Assembly (NCBI RefSeq): GCF_029946505.1
Contig: NZ_JARZHG010000026.1
Location: 1-64,000, forward strand
DNA: 64,000 nt
Direction of reading: 5' to 3'
DNA from: Polyangium sp. y55x31
GTDB lineage: Bacteria; Myxococcota_A; Polyangia; Polyangiales; Polyangiaceae
The position numbers and the translations under genes are program-made. This document shows positions 26,948-36,646 of this stretch, piece after piece; the stretch's first letter is position 1, and each line of letters opens with the position of its first letter. The notes under the pieces are model-generated. The model made no database searches, was not told the DNA's origin, and saw only the letters and a list, made by a program, of their open reading frames with translations.

Positions 26948-29188
26948 ATGACCGAACAAGCGCACCCTGCTCCCGAATCGCCGATCGAGCTCAGCGTCAT
27001 CGTCCCGTGCCTGAACGAGGAGCTCAACTTGCGCGAGCTCGCGGCGCGTGTGCTCCGCGTCTTCGAGGTCGGCGGGCTCGTCGGGGAGCTCGTGCTCGTC
27101 GACGACGGATCGAAGGACGGCACGGCGGCGGTGATCCGCGAGCTCTCGGCCGCGTCCGAGGGCCGCATCGTGGGTTGCTTTCACCCGGAGAACCGGGGCA
27201 TCGCGGCGGCGTGGCGGACGGGCGTGGGCGCGTCGCGGGGCAAGCTCGTCGCGACGATCGACGCGGACTTGCAGTACCAGCCGGAGGATCTCCTGCGGCT
27301 CCGGCGCGCGTTCTACGACCACAGCGTCGACGTGGTGCAGGGCTTCCGCAGCGCGGTCGGGCGGCGCAAGGACCAGCGATATCACCTGAGCCGCGGGCTC
27401 AACCACCTGCTCAACGGCGTGTTCGGGATGGAGCTCTCGGACAACAAGAGCGGGTTCGTCATGTGCGCCCGCGAGGTGATGCTCGACCTACTCACGTACC
27501 GCGGCACCTATTTTTACTGGCAATCGTTCATCATGGTCGCCGCGCACGCGAAGGGGTATTCGTACAAGGAGATCGAGACGATCTTCGAGCAGCGGCGGCA
27601 GGGAGTGAGCTTCCTCCAGAAGACGGCCGTGCGGGCGAGCGTGCTCTCGCTCGTCGACATCGGGAAGGCCGCGTGGGAATACCGCGTGAGCCGCCCGCCG
27701 CCGGACGTCGCGCATCAGTTCTTGCGGCGCCATCCGGTGGCGGATCGCACGCCGCCGCGCACGCCCGTGCAGGAGATGCGGTGGCGCGCGTATCTCGCGG
27801 CGTTCGACAGCACGCACTGGATGATCACGCGGGACGTCGAGCATTACTACGAGACGCTCTGCAAGACGCAATGGCTCGGGGTCACCGAGACGCGGGAGCT
27901 GCAGGACGAGAAGCTCAGGCGCCTCGTCCGGCACGCGTACCGCAACGTGCCGTATTACCGCGCGAGGATGCAGGAGCGCGGGCTCAGGCCCGAGGACGTG
28001 CGGGGGCAGGCGGATTTGCACAAATTGCCGCTGCTCACGAAGGCCGACATCCGCAAGCACCTCTACTTCGACATCATGTCGGAGAACCACGACAAATCGC
28101 AGGTCTTGCGCATCGCGACGAGCGGATCCACCGGCGAGCCGTTCGTCTGTTACGCCGACCGCGTGCAGCTCGAATTGCGCTGGGCGGCGACGCTCCGGGC
28201 CCAGGAGTGGACGGGGTATCGATTCGGGGATCCTTGCGTGCGGCTCTGGCACCAGACGATCGGCATGTCGAAGAGCCAGATCCGGAAGGAGCGCGCGGAC
28301 GCGATCCTCTCGAATCGGACGTTCGTGCCGATCTTCGAGATGAGCGAGAAAAACCTCGCCGCGATGGTCCGCACGATCGCGGAGGCGGAGCCGGTCCTTC
28401 TCGACGGATATGCCGAGGCGCTCGATTTCCTGGCGCGTTACCTGCGGGCGCACGGAGATCTCTCGGTGCGGCCGCGGGCCGTGATGTCGAGCGCGCAGAC
28501 GCTCCCGCTCCCGAGCCGGCGCGTGATCGAGCAGGCGTTCGGGTGCGCGGTGTTCGACAAATACGGCAGCCGCGAGTTCTCGGGCATCGCCTACGAATGC
28601 GAGGCGCACGCGGGGCATCACGTGGTCGCGGAAGGGTACATCGTCGAGATCCTGAAGGGTGGCGAGCCTGCGAAGCCCGGCGAGATCGGCGAGGTCGTGA
28701 TCACCGACCTGACGAACATGTGCATGCCGTTCATTCGATATCGCATCGGCGATCTCGCCGAGGCCATGGATCCGCTCGCGCCGTGCACGTGTGGTCGGGG
28801 CGCGCCGCGGATCGGGGCGATCGAGGGACGCGTGCAATCGATCATCCAGGGCACGGACGGGCGATTCGTGCCGGGGACGTTCTTCGCGCATTACCTCAAG
28901 GAGTACGATCACGCGATCAAGCAGTTCCAGGTGGTGCAGGAGGAGCTCGGGGCGATTACGTTCCGGGTCGTGAAGGGCGGGCGTTTTTCGGATGACGTGC
29001 TCGACGAGGTGCTCGCGAAGTTCCGCGAGGTGCTCGGCGAGGATCTGCGGATCACGGTCGAATTCGTCGACGAGGTGGCGATGGTGCGCACGGGCAAGCG
29101 TGTCGCGGCCGTCTCCAAGCTCGGGATCGATTTCCAGCGCAGCTCCGCCTCGGTGCGGCCGAGCGTGGACCGCGGGGATCACGCGTGA
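26948..29188 (+). CDS. Fusion of GT2 glycosyltransferase and PaaK/CapK-like adenylate-forming enzyme
   Basis: 746 residues with two enzymes in one chain. Residues about 15-255 are a GT-A family 2 glycosyltransferase of the polyprenyl-phosphate type: SVIVPCLNEE, VLVDDGSKDGT, the DAD metal motif in TIDADLQYQPEDL. Residues about 295-746 are a phenylacetate-CoA-ligase-like domain: TSGSTGEP (about 385-392), DKYGSREFSG, and YRIGDLAE. Such ligase-like domains (CapK, PaaK) activate carboxylates as adenylates. The fusion suggests that an acyl group and a sugar are attached to the same lipid or glycan. The gene overlaps the next start by GTGA. I know of no characterised example of this fusion. Confidence 0.85.
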   Translation: MTEQAHPAPESPIELSVIVPCLNEELNLRELAARVLRVFEVGGLVGELVLVDDGSKDGTAAVIRELSAASEGRIVGCFHPENRGIAAAWRTGVGASRGKLVATIDADLQYQPEDLLRLRRAFYDHSVDVVQGFRSAVGRRKDQRYHLSRGLNHLLNGVFGMELSDNKSGFVMCAREVMLDLLTYRGTYFYWQSFIMVAAHAKGYSYKEIETIFEQRRQGVSFLQKTAVRASVLSLVDIGKAAWEYRVSRPPPDVAHQFLRRHPVADRTPPRTPVQEMRWRAYLAAFDSTHWMITRDVEHYYETLCKTQWLGVTETRELQDEKLRRLVRHAYRNVPYYRARMQERGLRPEDVRGQADLHKLPLLTKADIRKHLYFDIMSENHDKSQVLRIATSGSTGEPFVCYADRVQLELRWAATLRAQEWTGYRFGDPCVRLWHQTIGMSKSQIRKERADAILSNRTFVPIFEMSEKNLAAMVRTIAEAEPVLLDGYAEALDFLARYLRAHGDLSVRPRAVMSSAQTLPLPSRRVIEQAFGCAVFDKYGSREFSGIAYECEAHAGHHVVAEGYIVEILKGGEPAKPGEIGEVVITDLTNMCMPFIRYRIGDLAEAMDPLAPCTCGRGAPRIGAIEGRVQSIIQGTDGRFVPGTFFAHYLKEYDHAIKQFQVVQEELGAITFRVVKGGRFSDDVLDEVLAKFREVLGEDLRITVEFVDEVAMVRTGKRVAAVSKLGIDFQRSSASVRPSVDRGDHA

Positions 29189-30573
29189 CCCAGGCGTCCT
29201 CGGTCGCGATCGTCTCTCGCCCGGGGACGACGTATGCAGCGGGCGGCGTGCCGCCGTTCGAGCCGCCGAACCCGGTTTATGCCATGGTGGAGGCGCTCTT
29301 CCGGGAGCTCGCGCTCGACGTGGCGCGGGCCGGGACTCCGGAATGGAATCCGCTCGGCGATTTGATCCGGCCGGGCGATCGGGTGATCGTCAAGCCCAAC
29401 CTGGTCTCCTCGAAAAACCTCCACGAGAAGATCACCGGCGAAAAGTTGTGGGCCTCGAGCACGCATGGCGCGCTTTTGCGGCCCGTCCTCGATTATGCGC
29501 TCCGGGCCGCGGGGCCCGAGGGCTCCGTGCGGGTCGTGGATTCACCCGTGGAGGGCTGCGAGATCGAGAAGGTCGCGGGGCCGCTCGGGATCTTCGCGGT
29601 GATCGATCACCTGCGCCTCCGCGGCGCGGACGTCGATTTCGTGGACTTGCGGTATTTCCGGGTGGCGCCCCATTTCGCGCTCGACGACGTGCGACGCGGC
29701 GGCATTTCGTACAACCTCGGCTTGCTCGTCCGCACGAAGCTCCCGGGGGATCCGCGCGGGTATCGCGTCGTGGACCTCGGCGATCGGAGCGCCTTCGCGC
29801 GGAGCGACGCGCCGCCCGGTGAGCGGCTCCGGTTCCACCGCAGCCATTACGAGACGCCGGTCCCGCACCACACGGGCGGGAAACACGAGTACAGCCTGCC
29901 GCGCACGGTGCTCGACGCGGACGTCGTGATCAACCTGCCCAAGATGAAGACGCATAAAAAGACCGGCGTCACGCTGGCCTTGAAGAGCGTCATTGGAATC
30001 ACGAACGAAAAATATTGGCTCCCGCATTTCACGGCCGGAGATCCTTCCGTGGGTGGGGACGAGCTCGATCGGCCGCGGAGCTTGGCGGAGCAGATCGAGG
30101 ACAAACTCTCGCGCTTCCCGCTGCCCGGCGACCATTCCCTCGTCGCGCGCCTCGCTCGCCTCGGGGCGCCGCCCAAGGTGATCGACGGGAGCTGGGAGGG
30201 CAACGATACGCTCTGGCGAACCATCCTCGATCTGAACCGGATCCTCTTTTTCGTCGATCGCGACGGGGTTTTGCGGGACGAACCCGTGCGGCGTTACCTC
30301 GCGCTCGTGGATGGGATCGTGGCGGGTGAGGGGGAAGGGCCGCTCGGGGCGACGCCCGTGTTCGCCGGGACGCTCGTGGGCGGGTTCGATCCGGCGATCG
30401 TGGACGCGACGGCGGCGGAGGAAATGGGGTTCGAGCCGGCGCGGATGGCGATGATCCGGGAGGCCCTCGGAATGGTGTCGCGGGCCGATCTAGCCGGGAG
30501 GATCGTTCGGCGCGACGGGCCGCCCTTCGGGAAGAAATTCCGGCCGCCCCGGAGCTGGCCGAGCCTCGGATAG
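29185..30573 (+). CDS. DUF362 domain protein
   Basis: 462 residues from a GTG that overlaps the previous stop (GTGA). The DUF362 signatures are visible: GDRVIVKPNLVS, a DSPVEGC, and ADVVINLPKMKTHKKTGVTLALKSVIGI. Many DUF362 proteins carry a 4Fe-4S ferredoxin domain, but no such cysteine cluster is present here. Function in the family is unknown. The coupling to the GT2-ligase fusion implies a role in the same pathway. The last 84 bases overlap the end of the convergent membrane protein gene. Confidence 0.88.
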   Translation: MTQASSVAIVSRPGTTYAAGGVPPFEPPNPVYAMVEALFRELALDVARAGTPEWNPLGDLIRPGDRVIVKPNLVSSKNLHEKITGEKLWASSTHGALLRPVLDYALRAAGPEGSVRVVDSPVEGCEIEKVAGPLGIFAVIDHLRLRGADVDFVDLRYFRVAPHFALDDVRRGGISYNLGLLVRTKLPGDPRGYRVVDLGDRSAFARSDAPPGERLRFHRSHYETPVPHHTGGKHEYSLPRTVLDADVVINLPKMKTHKKTGVTLALKSVIGITNEKYWLPHFTAGDPSVGGDELDRPRSLAEQIEDKLSRFPLPGDHSLVARLARLGAPPKVIDGSWEGNDTLWRTILDLNRILFFVDRDGVLRDEPVRRYLALVDGIVAGEGEGPLGATPVFAGTLVGGFDPAIVDATAAEEMGFEPARMAMIREALGMVSRADLAGRIVRRDGPPFGKKFRPPRSWPSLG

Positions 30574-31515
30574 CCCCCCGCTCGTCGTCGTCGGAATCGG
30601 CGTCACGAAGCGGAGGAGCACCAGCGCGAAGACGATTTCGATCAGCGTGATGGCCACGCCCCACGACGTGGTCGAGGCCGCGATGGCCGCGAGCCGCGCT
30701 TCCTTGGTGGGGAACGGCGCAAACGGTTCGAGGAGCGTCGCCGCGAGGACGTCCCGCGTGCCAAAGCCCTGCGGCGTGATGGGCAAGGTGACGGCGACCA
30801 TCAGGACGGGAATGAACGCGAACGCGGGCCCCGGGGGAATACGGACGCCGAAGAACCAGAACGGAACCCACGTGCCGACGAAAAGGACGACGAGGTGCGG
30901 GAGGCGCGCGAAGAGGGCAAAGAGGTGGCCCCGCACGCCGGCCTCGAAGAGGGGCGCGAGGAGCCGAATGGAAACGAGGCGCGCGGGCCGGATCGCGAGG
31001 AGCGCGAGGTAAAGAGAGCCCGCGCCGAGGGGTATGGCGAGCCAAACGAGCGGTTTGTCGTCGAGGACGATGGCGATACACGACAGGCCCAGGATCGAGC
31101 CCATCCAGGAGGCGTAGACGAGCAGCGTGGCGCCGGCGACGCGGGCGAGGGGGACGCCGTGAATGCGCGAGAGGGCGACGGTGATGAAGGCCTGGCCGAC
31201 GTGGTGGTTCACGAGGGAAGGCAGGTAGGAGGCGCCGCGGAGGATGAAAAAATCACGAAATCGAATGGGCGCGACGGACCTGCGATACACGAGCACGGTC
31301 GCCAGGCTGTCGGCGGCGCAAAGCGAGACCACGAAGACGGCCGCGAACGCGAGGAACGAGGGCGCCGACACGCGCGCGAGATGCTCCCGGAACGCCCGGA
31401 GATCGAGGCGGAGGAGGACGAACGCGACGAGGGCGATCGAGACGACGAACGGCAGGACGGCGCGTACGACGGATCGCGGGCGCTCGCCTTCGGGGCGGGG
31501 AGGCGCTTCGGCCAT
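30490..31515 (-). CDS. Lysylphosphatidylglycerol-synthase-type membrane protein (UPF0104)
   Basis: 341 residues with about eight hydrophobic segments and the family pattern of the LPG_synthase_TM domain: FLLRLDLRAFREHL-like opening after the first helix, ASYLPSLVNHHVGQAFITVAL, and PITPQGFGTRD in the C-terminal half. This region in MprF and related proteins moves lipids across the membrane. The soluble synthase domain is absent. It overlaps the 3' end of the convergent DUF362 gene by 84 bases and is followed upstream by two histidine kinase genes in the same direction, a likely operon (41- and 80-base gaps). Confidence 0.85.
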   Translation of the reverse strand: MAEAPPRPEGERPRSVVRAVLPFVVSIALVAFVLLRLDLRAFREHLARVSAPSFLAFAAVFVVSLCAADSLATVLVYRRSVAPIRFRDFFILRGASYLPSLVNHHVGQAFITVALSRIHGVPLARVAGATLLVYASWMGSILGLSCIAIVLDDKPLVWLAIPLGAGSLYLALLAIRPARLVSIRLLAPLFEAGVRGHLFALFARLPHLVVLFVGTWVPFWFFGVRIPPGPAFAFIPVLMVAVTLPITPQGFGTRDVLAATLLEPFAPFPTKEARLAAIAASTTSWGVAITLIEIVFALVLLRFVTPIPTTTSGGLSEARPAPGRPEFLPEGRPVAPNDPPG

Positions 31516-31555
31516 CGGCGCGACGTTACCAGATATCGGCGGCGGGGCAGGTCGA

Positions 31556-33526
31556 TCAGCCGGCGCGCCGCAGAGGCTCCGGGGAGGCGTGGCGAGCGGC
31601 CGTCACGCGGCTCTCGGACGCGAGTGGGAGCTCGACGGTGAAGGTCGCGCCGAGGCCCGGCCCCGCGCTCTCGGCGACCACGCGGCCGCCATGGAGGTCG
31701 GCGATGTGCTTGACGATGGAGAGGCCGAGACCGAGGCCGCCGTAACGCCGGGACGCCGAGGCGTCCTCCTGGCGGAAACGCTCGAAGAGGTGCGGCAAGA
31801 ACTCGGGCGCGATGCCCTGGCCGAAGTCGCGGACGACGATGATGGCGCGGCCCCGTGAGGGGCGCACCAGGACCTCGACGCGGCCGCCCGGAGGCGAGAA
31901 CTTGATGGCGTTCGAGAAGAGGTTCCAGAGGAGCTGCTCGATGCGGGCGTCGTCGCCGAGGAGGGGCTCGCCGATGGGCGCGACGCGGACGTCGAGCGCG
32001 ACGCCCTTCTGCTCGGCGGACGGGCGCACGGTCTCGGCCGCGGAGGCGACGACGGCGCCGAGATCGAAGGGCGCGACGTCGAGGTGGATCTTGCCGGTGA
32101 CGATGCGGCCGACGTCGAGCAGATCGGAGACGAGCTGCGAGAGGACGCGGGCGTTGCGCTCGATGACGTCGAGGCCCCGATCGAGCTGGTCGCCTCCGTG
32201 CGGCGAGCGTTTGAGGACCTGGGCCCAGCCGAGGATGGAGGTGAGCGGCGTGCGGAGCTCGTGCGAGAGCGTCGCGACGAACTCGTCCTTGAGGCGGCTC
32301 GCTCGTTCGGCCTCGGCGCGGGCGGCGCGCTCGCTCTCCTCGATGTTGCGGCGGTCGGTGACGTCGAGCGTCAGGCCAGCGGAGCGAACGACCTCTCCGC
32401 GTTCGTCGCGGTGGACCTGGCCGAGGACGGCGAGCCAGCGAACCCCGTGCGCGCCGTGGGGGACGCGGAGCTCGATGCGGAAGTGCTCGGCGCCGCTCGC
32501 GAGCATGCGATCGGACTCGTCCACGATGCGCGCGCGGTCGTCCGGGTGGATGGCTTCGAGCCATCGCTCGACGGTCGGGACGCGCTTGGGATCGACGCCG
32601 TAGAGCTCGTAGTTGCGCTCGGACCAGACGAGGTGGTTCGTCACCGCGTCCCAGGCCCACGAGCCCGCGCGGGCCGCGTCGAGCGCGAGCCGGAGGCGGG
32701 CCTCGCTCTCGCGCAGGGCCTGCTCGGCGCGGCGCAGGCGCGAGAGATCGACGATGTAAAACATGCCGGTGAGGTCGCGCCCCTCGCGGCCGAGGACGAC
32801 GGCGCCGCCGATCAGGGCCGGGACGCGACTGCCGCCTTTGCGGAAGAACTCCTTCTCGTAGGGCGCGCAATACCCCATCGTCCGGAGCTGCCGGCCGGCG
32901 AGCTCGTCGGCCGCCTGGTGGTCGGGGGGCGTGATCTCGCGCCAGGTGAGCTTGCCGGCGAGCGCGTCGAATTCGTCCGAGGTCAAACCGAGTACGTCGA
33001 GGAAGGCGTCGTTCGCCTCGACGATCGCGTCGCCGCGGAAGGTGGCGACGCCGAGGGTACGAGAGGTGAGGAGGGTGCGGAAATGCTGGGCGTTCCTCGC
33101 GCTCGCCTGGGCGCGCTCGGTGAGGATGCGCTCGGCCTCCCGGCTGCGCTCGACCTCGCGGTGCATGCGGCCGCTCACGGCGCTGATGGCGATGCCGATC
33201 GCGGTGAAGAGGACGATCCGGACGAGGTCGGCGGGGGTCGTCGGCGCGAGCGAGTGGATGGGCTCGATGAAGAAGAAGTAGCCCGCGCCGAGCGCGAGGA
33301 GCGTGGCCAGGAGGCCGAGCCAGAGCCCGCCCACCGCGGCGCAGATGGTCACCGGCAGGACGAACGCGAGCATGGGCGAGGACGTGCCGAGCAGCGGCGC
33401 GAGGCTCTCGCGCAGCAAGACCGTCCCACCCACCGTGCCGAGCACCAGGAAGAGGCCGGCGGGTGTGTTCGTCCAGGGCCGCGAGCCTCTCCATGTTCCC
33501 GGGAGGTAGTCGAGACGAGACGGCAT
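31556..33526 (-). CDS. PAS-containing membrane histidine kinase
   Basis: 656 residues from the ATG at 33526. An N-terminal four-helix membrane region (about 20-115, DUF4118/KdpD-like, GLWLGLLATLLALGAGYFFFIEP), a helical linker, two PAS domains (about 150-270 and 275-400), then HisKA with the phospho-acceptor His in FVATLSHELRTPLTS and HATPase_c with NLFSNAIKFSPPGG, DFGQGI and GGLGLGLSIVKHI. There is no receiver domain and no adjacent response regulator gene. The likely partner is the hybrid kinase upstream in the same operon, or an unlinked regulator. Confidence 0.9.
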   Translation of the reverse strand: MPSRLDYLPGTWRGSRPWTNTPAGLFLVLGTVGGTVLLRESLAPLLGTSSPMLAFVLPVTICAAVGGLWLGLLATLLALGAGYFFFIEPIHSLAPTTPADLVRIVLFTAIGIAISAVSGRMHREVERSREAERILTERAQASARNAQHFRTLLTSRTLGVATFRGDAIVEANDAFLDVLGLTSDEFDALAGKLTWREITPPDHQAADELAGRQLRTMGYCAPYEKEFFRKGGSRVPALIGGAVVLGREGRDLTGMFYIVDLSRLRRAEQALRESEARLRLALDAARAGSWAWDAVTNHLVWSERNYELYGVDPKRVPTVERWLEAIHPDDRARIVDESDRMLASGAEHFRIELRVPHGAHGVRWLAVLGQVHRDERGEVVRSAGLTLDVTDRRNIEESERAARAEAERASRLKDEFVATLSHELRTPLTSILGWAQVLKRSPHGGDQLDRGLDVIERNARVLSQLVSDLLDVGRIVTGKIHLDVAPFDLGAVVASAAETVRPSAEQKGVALDVRVAPIGEPLLGDDARIEQLLWNLFSNAIKFSPPGGRVEVLVRPSRGRAIIVVRDFGQGIAPEFLPHLFERFRQEDASASRRYGGLGLGLSIVKHIADLHGGRVVAESAGPGLGATFTVELPLASESRVTAARHASPEPLRRAG

Positions 33527-33605
33527 CAGGGCCGCTTCATAAAACCCGGGTCCTCGCTGCGGGAGCCTGCGGATGAGGGACGAGCGTCGTTCGAGCGCCG
33601 CGCTC

Positions 33606-36600
33606 CTAGCCCGCCCTCCTCGGAGGCATGCTGCCCGAGGCGAGCGCGAAGACGAGCGCGCGAAATGCTTCGGCTTCGAACGGTTTGAGGAGGAGCCTGT
33701 CGCCGACGTCGCCGAGGAACGATCGAACCTCGTCGGTGCAGGCGCCACCCGTCAAGAAGCCGACGCGCCGCTCGAGTGCGGGATCGAGCTCGAGGAGGGA
33801 GGCGTAGAGCGCGACGCCGCTCGAACCCGGCATCATGAGATCACAGAGGACGACGTCGAAGCGCTCGCCCGCGCGGACGAGGCCGAGCGCCTCCTCGGAG
33901 CCCGAGGCGCAGACGAGATCCATGTCGCGGCCGAGCATGCGGCGCACGGCGGCGCAGACGTAGGGCTCGTCGTCGACGAAGAGGACGCGGGGCCGGTCGC
34001 CGCGCCCCGCGGGGCAGAGGCCCTCGCGCGAGCTCGGCGCAGGCTCGGCGGCCGGGAGGATCACGCGGAACGTCGAGCCTACGCCGGGCGTGCTCTCGAC
34101 GAGCAGCTCGCCGCCGAAGGACGAGACGATGCTGTGACAAACCGAGAGGCCGAGGCCCATGCCCTCGCCGACGGGCTTCGTCGTGAAGAACGGATCGAAG
34201 ATGCGCGAGATGCGCTCGGGCGGGATGCCGACGCCGTTGTCGACGACCTCGATGACGACACGTCCGTCGATCGATCGGGTGACGAGGCGGATCTCGTTCT
34301 CGGCCTCGGGGCGATCGGGCATGGCCTGCGCGGCGTTCGCGAGGAGGTTGAGGAAGACCTGGACGAGCCGCGGCTCGTTGCCGATGACCTCCGGCACGTC
34401 GCCGAACACGCGCGTGACGCGGGTGCGATGGCGCAGGGCGTGGTGGGTCATGCGGATGGCCTTGTCGAGGACGGCGCGCACGTCGATCGGGCCGCTCTCG
34501 GTGGCCTCGCGGTCGGAGCGGGAGAAGGTGCCCATGTCGCGCACGATGGCGCGCATGCGCTTCGCGCCCTCGAGGGCCTCGTCGAGGGCCTGCGTGGCGG
34601 CCTCGTAGGTGCCTTCGTCGGGCGGCGCGGCGCGCAAGGCCTCCGCGACGAACTCCAGGTTCGCGAGGACGAACGAGAGGGGGTTGTTGATCTCGTGGGC
34701 CACGCCGGCGGCCATGGTGCCGAGGGAGGTGAGCCGATCGGTGAGGAGCAGGCGCGCTTCGGCGTGCCTGCGCTCGGTGACGTCGCGGCAGAAGGCGACG
34801 ACGGCGCGCGTCTCGGCGCCGTCGCGGATGGGGAAGAGGATGGTGTCGAAGACGAGGCGCGCGCGCGAGCTGCTCCAGGAGTTGCCGATGATGCCGAGGT
34901 TCACGTCCTGGCCGTGGATCTCGACGACCTCGCCCGCGTAGGCGCGCGCGAAGCACTCGGCCATGCCGGTGTCCACGTGGAGGGGATCGGTGAGGGCGTT
35001 GAAGACGCCGACGCCGTAGGTCGTGCTGGGCAGGCCGAGCTGCCTGCGGTGCGCCTCGTTCATCCGCACGGAGACGCCGTCGGGGCCGAAGATCTGGATG
35101 CCGACGGGGGCGTTCTCGAAGACGGCCTGCGCGAGCCGCTCGCTCTCGCGCAGCGCTCGCTCGACGCGGCGACGCTCGGTGATGTCGGTGGAGACGCCGA
35201 GCGCGCCGGTCACTTCCCCCGAGGCGTCGCGGAGCGGCCAGGAGGCGTGCTCGAACCAGACACGGCCGATCGCGACCTCGCCCTTGTAGGCCCGGCCCGC
35301 GAGGGGCTCGGACACCTGCGGCAACCCCTCGCCGTGAGGGCTCGGGAGGAGGAAGACCGAGGTGCCGATGAGCTCTCCCGGCCGGAAGCCGAGGTGCGCG
35401 AGCCCCTTGCCTTCGGCGAAGGTGATGGTGCCGTCGCGATCGACCGCCCAGAGGACGACGGGGGCGTTGTCGAGCAGCGCGCGCAGGCGTGTCTCGTTCT
35501 CGCGGAGCAGCGCCTCCGAGTGGCGCAGATCCGTCACGTCGCGGCTCAGGATGAGCGCCTCGCCGCGGGGCAGGGCGGCGACACGGATTTCACGAAACAT
35601 GGGGCCTCCGTCGGTGCCCCGCGTCTCGTATTCGAGCGAGACGATGTCGGTCGTCCCGCGGACCTTCTTGATGGCGTCGAGGACCTCCGGCGCCCGCAGC
35701 GGCTGGAGGATCTCGGTGAGGTTCTTGCCGACGAGCGCGGGGAGCGACTCGACGCTGCGGCGCTGCTGTCGCCTGCCGAAGTGTGCTTCGAGCACGGTGC
35801 CGTCCCCGGAGACGCGGAAGATGTTGTCGGGGAACGCGGCGAGCAGGGTGTGCAGCTCGTCGTTGGCCCGCGCGAGGGCCCGCTCGACTTCGCGGATTTC
35901 GCTGAGATCCGTGGAGACGGCGAAGGTGCGGAGGAGCTTGCCCGCGGCGTCGCGCTCGACGAGGACGGTCATCACCACCTCGAGGAGGGTGCCGTCCTTG
36001 CGGACGAACTGGTACCGGCTGCCGCGGCCGACGCCGCGCCGGAAGAGCTCGGGGATCCGCGCGAGGGCCTCGTTTCGAGAGGCCTCGGTCATGAAGTCGA
36101 CGGAGCGGCGGCCGAGGACCTCGGCGCGCTCGTAGCCGAGGGCGTCGAGCCAGCCGTCGCTGACGCTGATGAGGCGGCCATCGGCGTCGATCGAGTGCAG
36201 GATGATGGGCGCGTGCTCGTAGAGGTGCTCGTGGCGGCGCTCGATGTCGCGCTTCTCGTCGAGGATGCGGCGGGTCACCTCGGCGCGGCGGCGGATCGCG
36301 GCGAGGCGCGGGCCGAGCCGCGGCGCGTCGTGCGGGAGGACGAAGAGCTCGTCGGCGCCGGCGTCGACGAGCGCGCGTAGGCGAGCGTCGTCGTCACGCT
36401 CGGTGGCGGCCGCGAGGGCCGCGGCGTCGAGGCGCGCGCGGGCCGCGCGGCAAGCGTCGAGGGAGGTCTCGGGGGCGTCACCTTCGAGGTCGAGGACGAC
36501 GACGAGCGGCACGTCGCCGAGCGCTCTCGGGTCCTCGTCCGGACGCACGTCGAACCCGGCGGCGCGGAGCTCGGCTTCGAGCAGATCGCGCGCGGGCGAG

Positions 36601-36638
36601 CGGCGTCCGAGGATCGAGGCGTGGGGGAGGCTCGGCAA
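33606..36638 (-). CDS. Multi-PAS hybrid histidine kinase with pseudo-receiver and receiver
   Basis: 1010 residues, probably soluble. Domain order: a degenerate receiver-like domain (1-120), four PAS domains (about 140-260, 265-390, 395-510, 515-640), HisKA with His in AAGVAHEINNPLSF, HATPase_c (VFLNLLANAAQAM, DNGVGIP, GEGMGLGLSVCHSIV), and a C-terminal receiver (about 885-1010) with DDEP, DLMMPG and LLKPF. The N-terminal receiver-like domain lacks the acidic pair and the Lys. The start is a TTG at 36638; an in-frame stop six bases upstream excludes a longer protein. The gene begins nine bases after the stop of the DUF4132 remnant. Confidence 0.88.
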   Translation of the reverse strand: MPSLPHASILGRRSPARDLLEAELRAAGFDVRPDEDPRALGDVPLVVVLDLEGDAPETSLDACRAARARLDAAALAAATERDDDARLRALVDAGADELFVLPHDAPRLGPRLAAIRRRAEVTRRILDEKRDIERRHEHLYEHAPIILHSIDADGRLISVSDGWLDALGYERAEVLGRRSVDFMTEASRNEALARIPELFRRGVGRGSRYQFVRKDGTLLEVVMTVLVERDAAGKLLRTFAVSTDLSEIREVERALARANDELHTLLAAFPDNIFRVSGDGTVLEAHFGRRQQRRSVESLPALVGKNLTEILQPLRAPEVLDAIKKVRGTTDIVSLEYETRGTDGGPMFREIRVAALPRGEALILSRDVTDLRHSEALLRENETRLRALLDNAPVVLWAVDRDGTITFAEGKGLAHLGFRPGELIGTSVFLLPSPHGEGLPQVSEPLAGRAYKGEVAIGRVWFEHASWPLRDASGEVTGALGVSTDITERRRVERALRESERLAQAVFENAPVGIQIFGPDGVSVRMNEAHRRQLGLPSTTYGVGVFNALTDPLHVDTGMAECFARAYAGEVVEIHGQDVNLGIIGNSWSSSRARLVFDTILFPIRDGAETRAVVAFCRDVTERRHAEARLLLTDRLTSLGTMAAGVAHEINNPLSFVLANLEFVAEALRAAPPDEGTYEAATQALDEALEGAKRMRAIVRDMGTFSRSDREATESGPIDVRAVLDKAIRMTHHALRHRTRVTRVFGDVPEVIGNEPRLVQVFLNLLANAAQAMPDRPEAENEIRLVTRSIDGRVVIEVVDNGVGIPPERISRIFDPFFTTKPVGEGMGLGLSVCHSIVSSFGGELLVESTPGVGSTFRVILPAAEPAPSSREGLCPAGRGDRPRVLFVDDEPYVCAAVRRMLGRDMDLVCASGSEEALGLVRAGERFDVVLCDLMMPGSSGVALYASLLELDPALERRVGFLTGGACTDEVRSFLGDVGDRLLLKPFEAEAFRALVFALASGSMPPRRAG

Positions 36639-36646
36639 GGTTCAAA

